64,000 nt of DNA from Erpobdella octoculata (taxonomy: Eukaryota; Annelida; Clitellata; Hirudinida; Erpobdellidae), in NCBI GenBank assembly GCA_963978895.1, contig OZ022239.1, positions 39,033,460 through 39,097,459 on the forward strand. Direction: 5' to 3'. Numbering within the stretch: the first letter of the stretch is position 1; every line of letters begins with the position of its first letter. The position numbers and the translations under genes were made by a program. Below the pieces are notes generated by a model that saw nothing but the letters and a program-made list of their open reading frames with translations, did not search any database and was not told the DNA's origin. This document shows positions 1 to 64,000 of this stretch, in pieces.

Positions 1-1
1 G

Positions 2-1489
2 TATGGCCTTGTTGCCCTTTTTTCCGGATCAGGTACCCACCTGACTCCCAGCGGAAGGACAACCCCTATAGATTTAGCAATGTGCTCTCCCTCTTTATCT
101 CAAAAAGCCTTGTGTAAGGTGTTAGATGAAAATCTGGGCAGTGACCACTACCCGGTTTTGATCACACTAAATAAAAAGGTTAATTACGAGGTAAACAACA
201 GAAAGGTATGGAACCTGGAGAAAGCCGATTGGTACAAATACCAACGGCTTTCAACAGGAATGTTCAATGAACTCCAAACTTTCACAAATGTTGACGAAGC
301 AACAAACCTGTTAACGCAAGGTCTGAACAAAGCAGCCATAGCTTCAATACCAACCAAAAATGGAAGACGATCAGGACTTAGGCCAGTACCATGGTGGAAT
401 GATGAATGTGAAAGCGCAATCAAAGCAAGAAACAAAGCCTTATACTCACTTCGGAAAGAGTATACTACGACTGGCTTTGAACGGTATCGAGAACTCAAAC
501 AAATCGCACAGAAGATAGTGAGGACAGCAAAAGAGAACCATTGGCGAACATTCTGTAGCTCTCTTAACTCACACTCTAGTCAGACTACCATGTGGAAAGC
601 GGTGAAAAATATGGTCCACACACATGCAGGTTTTAACGTTCCAGCGCTGAAACTGAATGAAAAGGAAACCGCTTATTCTGACAAAGACAAAGCGAATGCG
701 TTAGCAACTGCCATCGCAAAAAACTCATCAGACAAAAATCTTGACCTAAGATTTATTCAAAGGAAAGAGGCTCTGAAAAGAAAAATTACCTTTACCATCA
801 GATCTGGCTTTTCTTGCGAAAACGACCCACATGATTTAAACACAGAAATTTCCTTAAAAGAATTTACGGAAGCTCTGATGCAGAGTGCAAACGGCAAATC
901 TCCAGGTCCAGACAATCTCTGCTATGAGATGCTAAGACAAATTGACGAGATAGGTCTCAATAAGCTCTTGGATCTTATAAACTTATCTTGGACCAAAGGA
1001 GAGGTAGCAAAACTATGGAAGCAATCCATAATTGTTCCGCTACTAAAACCGGGAAAAAATTCTGCAGACACCAACTCATATCGACCCATTTCCCTAACAT
1101 CTTCATTGTGCAAGATTACTGAAAGAATTGTTGCAAATCGGTTAAGGTTCTACCTGGAGCAAAATAATCTCTTAAATCGTGAACAATCAGGCTTTAGAAA
1201 AGGAAGAGGATGCACAGATCACATCCTTAGACTACAAAACGATATTAAACGCTCGATGTGGAATAAGGGTGGGACACTGGCGGTCTTTCTGGACTTAGAA
1301 AAAGCCTTCGATCTAATGTGGCGAGAGGGGCTTTTGTTGAAGCTTGAAAAGCTTGGTGTCAGAGGAAAGATTTTAAAATGGATCCATAGCTTCTTGAATA
1401 ATCGAGAGGCCATGGTTCGTGTGGGATCCACGTTGTCAGACCCGGTATTGTTGGAAAATGGTACCCCGCAGGGTTCTGTCCCGAAATAG
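2..1489 (+). pseudogene. LINE ORF2 N-terminal part: endonuclease end plus truncated reverse transcriptase
   Basis: The frame is open from base 2, upstream of the first ATG at 80, and ends at a stop at 1487-1489. Endonuclease signature GTHLTPSGRTTPIDLAMCSP then LGSDHYPV (catalytic SDH). RT: SYRPISLTSSLCKITERIVA, QSGFRKGRGCTDHI, then box A FLDLEKAFD with its catalytic Asp, and NGTPQGSV where the frame breaks. A complete RT would continue with the palm YADD box about 40 residues later; it is absent. Confidence 0.85.
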
Positions 1490-1500
1490 AGATTGAGATT

Positions 1501-1935
1501 ATGCCAGAGATATTTGACATAAAAAGAACAATACGCAGAGAGCTTTTGAACGAATGGCAGACCAGATGGGACTCTGCTCAAGAAAGTCGACACTACTGGT
1601 CTCTCGAAAAAAAAGTCTCAAATAAAATTAAATTCAAGACAACAAACAGAAAAAAGGAAGTCATCATTTCCCGACTCCGACTTGGAAAGTGTCGGCTGAA
1701 ACAAAATTTGAAGAGAATGAATCTTCATGAGACAGGTTTGTGCGAAACCTGCGGAACAGAGGAAACAATCGAGCACTGGTTGCTGCACTGCGAAGAAACG
1801 ACACAACTAGGAATGGAACTTGGGAACTTTTGTAAAAGGATCCAAAAACCAACTACACTCCAAACCATACTGAACTCGGAAATATGCCACGACATCATCT
1901 ATAAATGGATACAAAATAATCCTAAAGAACTGTAA
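1501..1935 (+). pseudogene. LINE ORF2 C-terminal segment with CCHC-like motif
   Basis: A 144-codon reading frame, start taken at the first ATG. It has no RT. It carries C-x2-C-x8-H-x4-C (CETCGTEETIEHWLLHC), typical of the region after RNase H at the end of I-group LINE proteins. It follows the broken RT by only 11 bases, so a large internal piece was deleted. Confidence 0.7.
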
Positions 1936-2070
1936 ATATAGAGAAAAATTATTTAGTGTAAATAAGTATTTTTTTCATTTTGATTTTCTTTTCGCGTCTT
2001 AAAACACATGGTGTAAAAGACTATAAACTATAATAAAAAAAAAAAAAAAAAAAAAAAAACATACATATAT

Positions 2071-2257
<187 letters not shown>

Positions 2258-2378
2258 AATACAAAAACTTGAAACTTATCAATTTGGTCATATACATATA
2301 TTTATTAGTTTTGTTTTTCCTATTATTTAAGTTCAGCTTTTAATAATTGAAAAATAAAGTATATTTTTTTAAACATAA

Positions 2379-2873
2379 ATGTCTCTTAATATGAATGACG
2401 ACAAAGATCCTGTGTCGAGAAAACGGCGTCTAGCTAAAGAAAGGCAACAGAGATATCGCGCAAGACAAACTCCACAATCAAAAGCAAAATTTCGAGTTTT
2501 AGATGCAGAAGCTCATCAACAACGCACTACACAAATGTCTGTTGAAGAATTGCAAATTTTTCATGCTTTTCATGCCGCATCACAACAACGTTATGTCTAT
2601 CGACTTACTCCTCAACATCTAGAAACTTTTTACACTTTCATTGCTGCCTCACAACGTCATCAAATTGAGCAAATGTCTCCCCATGAATTGCAGTTACATC
2701 GAGAAACCAATGCTGCCTCGCAACGCCATCGAGCTGAACAAATGTCTCCCAATGAATTGCAACTACATCGAGAAACCAATGCTGCCTCGCAACGCCATCG
2801 AGTTGAACAAATGTCTCCCAATGAATTGCAGCTACATCGAGCTGCTAATGCGATCTCCCAACTTTTAGCATGA
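2379..2873 (+). pseudogene. Helitron protein N-terminus with 23-residue repeats
   Basis: 164 codons. A basic start (SRKRRLAKERQQRYRARQTP) resembles the opening of many Helitron proteins. It is followed by about four tandem 23-residue units built on AASQRHR-x-EQMSPNELQLH (residues about 65-160), the last two nearly identical. A stop at 2871-2873 cuts the frame; the next domain continues just downstream in other frames. Confidence 0.65.
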
Positions 2874-2879
2874 AATCGT

Positions 2880-3225
2880 GTGAGTGAGGCAGTTCGTAAC
2901 GAAGCAATTAACTTCAACGAAACTCAATTCGATCAACATGATTGTGGTGAATTTGATGTTTTATGTACTTCATGTCGATCAAGAAATTTTGCTGCAGAGC
3001 AACCATCAGATGGACTATTAGCTTCATGTTGTCAAAAAGGCAAAGTAATGTTGCCAAACCAATTGACATTCACGTTAATACACTTGGATATCCCGATTTT
3101 CTTAAAATCCTCATGTCAGACACGTCCAATCCAGATAGACAAAATTTTCGACAACATATTCGATCATACAACAGCGCAGTTTGTTTCGCTTCCATGGCCG
3201 CAAAAATTGTTGATTTGCTTATATA
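2880..3225 (+). pseudogene. Frame-shifted Helitron zinc-finger-like region
   Basis: Pieces of the conserved region that precedes the Helitron Rep domain: HDCGEFDVLCTSC and CCQKGKVMLPN in one frame, then YPDFLKILMSDTS, FRQHIRSYNSAVCFASMAAK in another. At least one frameshift separates them. Coding similarity stops about 110 bp before the CTAG end. Confidence 0.7.
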
Positions 3226-3351
3226 TAGAATTTTTTTATGGTTATCAAATGTCATTTTGTTTTTGTTGACTATTTTTATAATAACGGGCGCCGTATTTTA
3301 AAACTTCCGTCATTTCTGACGGGCTATCTCTAGTATATATATATATATATA

Positions 3352-4931
3352 CTAGCAGTGCCGTAGCGGCTTCGATCGCATGAAATTAGAGAGTTTGAAC
3401 CGTGCATCCATAGTAGAGATCATTTTTTTAGGTCTCGGCTCGGCCCGTCGACAAATTAGCCCAGCCCGTTTTAAAAACCCAAACTTCTGGCCCGGCACAG
3501 CCCGTCTGAATTAGGCCCGGCCCATTTTTACAGGCCAAGAAATTCTATATACTTGATGAAAAACTTCGGCCCGTCCCACCTTGACCTCAGGTTTGGCCCG
3601 GCCAAACTGAAGACCCTAAAATCATTAAAATATCTATATACTTGGTGAAAAATTTCGGCCCGCCCCACTTTGATTTAAGGTTTGGCCTGGCCCGTGTGAA
3701 GACTCTAAAATAACGGCTTGGCCCGGCCGATGATAAACTGGACTTAGCTACTTTTTACCGGCACAAAACTTCAAAATACTAATTTTTACATTTGTAGCAC
3801 TTACAGTTTGTGAGTAGCAGTTATTTTGAAATTAAATAACCCTTATTTCCACCCCACATTTGAGGTCCTGGAAACCAATTTTCCAAAAAATGCTAAAACA
3901 CGTATTTCATTATTTTTGGAGTAGAAACTAAATACTATTTTTTACTTCTGTAGCATTAACAGTTTTTGAGTAGCAGCTACTTTAAAAACCAAATAACCCA
4001 AAAAATGATGAAACACGTATATCTTTTTTTTTGAGTAGATACTAAGTATTAATTTTTACATTTGTAGCACGTACAGTTTGTGAGTAGCAGTTATTTTGAA
4101 ATCAAATAACCCTTATTTCCACCCCACATTTGAGGTCCTGGAAACCAATTTTTCAAAAAATGCTAAAACACGTATTTTATTATTTTTGGAGTAGAAACTA
4201 AATACTAATTTTTACTTTTGTAGCATTAACAGTTTTTGAGTAGAAGCTACTTTAAAAACCAAATAACCCAATTTTCCGACCCACATTTGAGGTCCGGGAA
4301 ACCAAATTTGTAAAAAATGCTGAAACACATATATCTTTATTTTTAGAAAAGAAACTAAATAATAATTTTTACATCTGTGGTATTTACTGTTTTTGAGTAG
4401 CAGTTACTATAAAAGACAATTAGCCCTATTTTCCACCCCACATTTGAAGTCCTGGAAACCAAATTTTCAAAAAATGCTAAAACACGTATTTCATTATTCT
4501 TGGAGTAGAAACTAAATACTAATTTTTACTCCTGTAGCATTAACAGTTTTTGAGTAGAAGCTACTTTAAAAACCAAATAACCCAATTTTCCAACCCACAT
4601 TTGAGGTCCGGGAAACCGAATTTTCAAAAAATGGTTAAACACGTATCTTTTTATTTTTCAAAAAAATCTATATACCAAATTTCAAAATCTCCTCATTTTT
4701 GGTTTTCGAGATATACATTGTTTTAGAAAAAAGTTTGTTTTCCAGTTTTTTCCCCTCAGGAGCAAAATTTTCAAAAATCCTTTTTTAGCGAATGTTTACG
4801 CTATAAAAGTAATATAAGTTCCAAATTTCACGTTCCTAGGATGAGGCGTTTGAGCTCGGCGTTGATTATCAGTCAGTCATCAGTCAGTCAGTCAGTCAGT
4901 CAGTGAAGACATGTTCTTTTATATATATAGA
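3352..4931 (-). mobile_element. Non-autonomous Helitron with both ends, internal tandem repeats
   Basis: Minus orientation. The 5' end at 4931 reads A|TCTATATATATAAAAGAACA; the 3' end at 3352 reads GCACTGCTAG|T. No coding capacity. The middle is a tandem array of a unit of about 157 bp (positions 3851, 4121, 4279, 4435 and 4593 begin the repeated block CCCACATTTGAGGTCC); one interval is longer and may contain a shortened unit. The 3' part is rich in GGCCCG words. Other copies: 4961-5830 and 41090-42203. Confidence 0.8.
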
Positions 4932-4960
4932 TATATATATCTTTTTCCTATTGACTATTC

Positions 4961-6333
<1,373 letters not shown>

Positions 6334-6626
6334 TAGGGGAGACCTGGCACCCTTGAGACTAAATTTCGATTTTTCTTAATTTGACGAAACTTTTGAAATT
6401 TTTTTGAGTTTTTTAAGTGATTTTAATAGAAATTCAAATATCCAATGTAACTTTGTAAACAATTTTCACAACCAAAACTCCAAAATTTAAAAAAAAACAC
6501 AAGGATGGAAGAATTTATATTTTCAATAGACTGTTGCCGTGCTTGATTCGATTTAATAAGTAAGTAATGAAAAAACGTTATAGCATCAAGGGTGCCTTGC
6601 TATCAAGGGTGGCCAGGTCTCCCCTA
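6334..6626. mobile_element. MITE with GGGGAGACCTGG terminal inverted repeats and TA target duplication
   Basis: The left end TA-GGGGAGACCTGGCACCCTTGA and the right end mirror each other (the right end is the complement of GGGGAGACCTGGCCACCCTTGA). TA flanks both sides, as in Tc1/mariner-type insertions. The element is 289 bp between the TAs, AT-rich, with no coding sequence. Confidence 0.85.
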
Positions 6627-6656
6627 CATTCGGACTCGGTGAAAGATGACCATAAA

Positions 6657-6712
6657 ACTCGGTGCATCCAATTTTCCACTCGGTGCATCCAATTTTCCAC
6701 TCGGTCCATCCT
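6657..6712. repeat. 21-bp tandem repeat, about 2.7 copies
   Basis: The unit ACTCGGTGCATCCAATTTTCC is repeated at 6657, 6678 and, partly, 6699. Confidence 0.85.
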
Positions 6713-6719
6713 AATGCAT

Positions 6720-7066
6720 TAAAATCCTACTTAAACCAACGATCCCAACTCGTCTGTGTTGGCAACCAGCGATCAGTGTGCACAATATGCGAGGATGCGG
6801 TTCTGTCCTGGGTTTGATGCTGTTCACACTGTACGTGTACATAGGTTTTGTTGCAAAGGTGATTGCTATTTTCAATGTCAGTCATTTTCAATGTGCTGAT
6901 GATACTCGACTTTATACTGCGTTAAAAACAATAAAACACATCATTCGCTGTCAAAATGCTGTGCTGAAATCACAAAATAGTTTTTTTAATGGATTGTCGC
7001 GGAAGTATGGAATATAATGCATCAGAGAGTTGAAAAAAATTGACTACGTCGTTTGTAGATTGCGGT
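6720..7066 (+). pseudogene. CR1/L2-like reverse transcriptase fragment
   Basis: Scattered frames encode KSYLNQRSQLVCVGN, then GSVLGLMLFTLYVYIG and VSHFQCADDTRLYTALK. These match the box B (GSVLGPLLFTLYV) and YADD box of CR1-like LINEs, with YADD changed to CADD. Heavily decayed. Confidence 0.75.
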
Positions 7067-7418
7067 GAAAGCGCGATTCCCTACTATAAAAGCGCAATGG
7101 TGTATGTCACCCGATTAGCATCTGCAGGTCTGAAAAACTTACGTTGATAGATTATGAGACGCTGAACAAGGTTTATTAGGGCACTTTTTTGTTAATTTTT
7201 AAATAAAAAGTTATTAGCCGCAAAAGTTTAACGCTTTGCGGATATATATAATACATCGTACGTCATCGCTAAATATAAACAAGTTGAAAATAAATAAATC
7301 ACCAAAGTAGTAGTCGGCGGGTTTTTCCCAATTTTAAAAAAGTTGTAAATTATTATTATTATTAACGACAATTTACTATTTTATAAAACGTGTTCATATG
7401 CAACTGGCTATAATAGTC

Positions 7419-7556
7419 ACACGCTTCGATTGCGAAGCGTGCGTAAAGTTATTACTATAATAGCGCATAGGTGTTGTTTTTGAGCTTAGAGTGCGATTTG
7501 AGTGCGACTAATTTTACTATTAATATGTAAAAACTCACACGCGCGCGAAGCGTGCG
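7419..7556. repeat. GC-rich hairpin pair in AT-rich DNA
   Basis: CACGCTTCG-ATTG-CGAAGCGTG at 7420-7441 forms a perfect 9-bp stem. A related stretch, CACGCGCGCGAAGCGTGCG, lies at 7535-7555. Such hairpins often mark transposon ends, but no CTAG or target duplication is visible. Confidence 0.5.
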
Positions 7557-7659
7557 TCAAGTGCTGGTTGTAGATAAAGGTTCTCTATATTGATCAAACC
7601 AACTAACCCACTGTGAATTGACTTATAAATATCAACTTTGAATGACAGTTTTTACTATA

Positions 7660-7860
7660 TTGGAACTTTCCCATCTCTTCGATCCTCACGATTCCGTCTG
7701 AACAGTTTGTACCCATCGATATGAATACAGCTGTCAGCGTGCTTTTTAAAATGAGTTTTGGACATCATGACAATGTTAAATTCAAGACTTTTCAGTTCGG
7801 TCACGAGCTGTTCTGTGGCTTGGCAATAGACTTCACCGTGAAGAAAATTCAATCGAGACG
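7660..7860 (-). pseudogene. CR1-like LINE endonuclease fragment
   Basis: Minus-strand frame reading MSKTHFKKHADSCIHIDGYK then LFRRNREDRRDGKV, the counterpart of LSETHL-x-x-HSDSEIHIDGYNLFRRDR-x-x-RRGGGV in CR1 endonucleases. The remainder is missing. Confidence 0.75.
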
Positions 7861-8071
7861 CCGAATAACTGAAAATAGAAGAAAAACTTAAATATTTCAG
7901 AGTTTTTTTAAATTGCAGTTCATATACACATCGAAAAAATTAAATTTGAATATATAATTAATAATGTATAAAACACTAAAAAACGCTATTTACGAGAGCG
8001 TGCAACAGCACATTCTATCGGAAAATTTGAATTGTGTTGAATCTATAGCTTATAATTACAAACATTTTTAG

Positions 8072-63552
<55,481 letters not shown>

Positions 63553-64000
63553 GTTTTAAAAATGTTTTAACAATTTAATTCTGTGTTAGATTCTCTGCTG
63601 CTAGGAAGTCATGTTATTATTATTATTACAATTATTATTGTTATAAGTCAACTTATAGAGCAGCAGTAGCTAAGCTCCAAGTCCAAATGCTTTGGAAAAG
63701 AGGTGTGTTTCCAAAAGTTTTTTGAATAATGTCAGGCAAAGTAAGGATCTTATTAATGGTGATAATGAGTTCCAGATCGTTGGAGAGCAGTAGATGAAAG
63801 ATCTAGTAGCGACATTTGAGTGGCTAACCGCTTGGAAAAATGAGATAGAGTTAGAAGAATAAAGATGTTTATTGTTGGTCTTGGTGGTGATTAGTATATC
63901 TCAATAGGTTGGGCTGATAGTCCTGAGTTTTTTGTATGTTAATAGAGCAATCTATAAAATAATTCTAAACTTCCACACAAAGGCTCTGCGACATATTAGA
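63553..64000. repeat. Intron start plus unclassified retroposon-like repeat
   Basis: From the exon 29 donor. 63612-63645 is an (ATT)n tract, followed by CAACTTATAGAGCAGCAGTA and a non-coding body to the edge. The layout (microsatellite next to TTATAGAGC-type text) resembles the retroposon insert at 32384 (TTTATAAAGCGCC). Confidence 0.4.

Larger units (their letters stand above)
1..2062 (+). mobile_element. Non-LTR retrotransposon (LINE) with internal deletion and poly-A tail
   Basis: Open at the left edge. In order: C-terminal AP-endonuclease, linker, first half of the reverse transcriptase, an abrupt break near 1480, a C-terminal zinc-knuckle segment, a short 3' UTR and an A-run at about 2034-2060. 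The RT YADD box and any RNase H are missing, so this copy cannot encode a working enzyme. A (TA)n array follows the A-tail. Closest in layout to I/Jockey-type LINEs; the clade assignment is inference. Confidence 0.85.
2295..3333 (+). mobile_element. Helitron deletion derivative, 3' end at 3333
   Basis: The 3' terminus has the Helitron hallmarks: hairpin CCGTCA-TTTC-TGACGG, then GCTATCT, then CTAG followed by T. The body carries the start of a Helitron protein, but the Rep and helicase domains are gone. The last 100 bp and the stretch TTTTGTTTTTCCTAT near 2312 recur, reversed, at 20201-20476, so both belong to one family. The 5' end is not resolved. Confidence 0.75.

Overview
This 64 kb window is animal nuclear DNA. 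One large gene on the + strand, an outer-arm axonemal dynein heavy chain of the DNAH8/DNAH5 group, runs from about 8.07 kb to the right edge. I place 29 exons totalling 5,327 nt (about 1,775 codons). All reading phases close across GT-AG introns and there is no internal stop. The gene is open at both ends: the first exons lie left of 8 kb or outside the window, and the rest of the motor lies beyond 63.55 kb. Every other recognisable gene is transposon-derived. The AT-rich sequence, huge (TA)n arrays, long introns and mix of cnidarian/mollusc-like transposons suggest an aquatic invertebrate with motile cilia. The sequence does not fix the species.

Layout. 0-8 kb: a LINE with an internal deletion, a Helitron remnant with a decayed N-terminal ORF, a Helitron with a clean 5' TC and 3' CTAG, a TA-flanked MITE and two LINE scraps. 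8-29 kb: dynein exons 1-12 (tail, DHC_N1 region), whose introns hold a foldback element, a degenerate minisatellite of about 1 kb, an RTE-type LINE of about 3.1 kb, a deleted hAT, nested Helitrons, tRNA-like SINE pieces, a gypsy fragment, a piggyBac deletion derivative and another hAT. 29-45.8 kb: a single 16.8 kb intron with a broken Ty3/gypsy element, a compact LTR element carrying an intact 522-codon SAP-domain ORF and no pol, a Helitron helicase fragment, a gag-like ORF, two head-to-head Helitrons and a THAP/P-element transposon with 189 bp inverted repeats. 46-53 kb: an intron with a three-level nest (LINE, then hAT, then LTR element). 53-58 kb: exons 14-26, closely spaced. 58-62.8 kb: an intron with three different hAT remnants. 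62.8-63.55 kb: exons 27-29, which carry the AAA1 P-loop and Walker B.

The dynein is the only gene likely to serve the host, as an ATP-driven motor of the ciliary outer arm. The transposons do not cooperate with it. They enlarge its introns while every exon stays open. The most unusual item is the LTR element at 34.9-36.9 kb. It keeps LTRs, primer-binding site, polypurine tract and a SAP domain similar to that of the neighbouring gypsy gag, but its capsid, zinc knuckle and pol are replaced by a long acidic, Cys-containing coding region.
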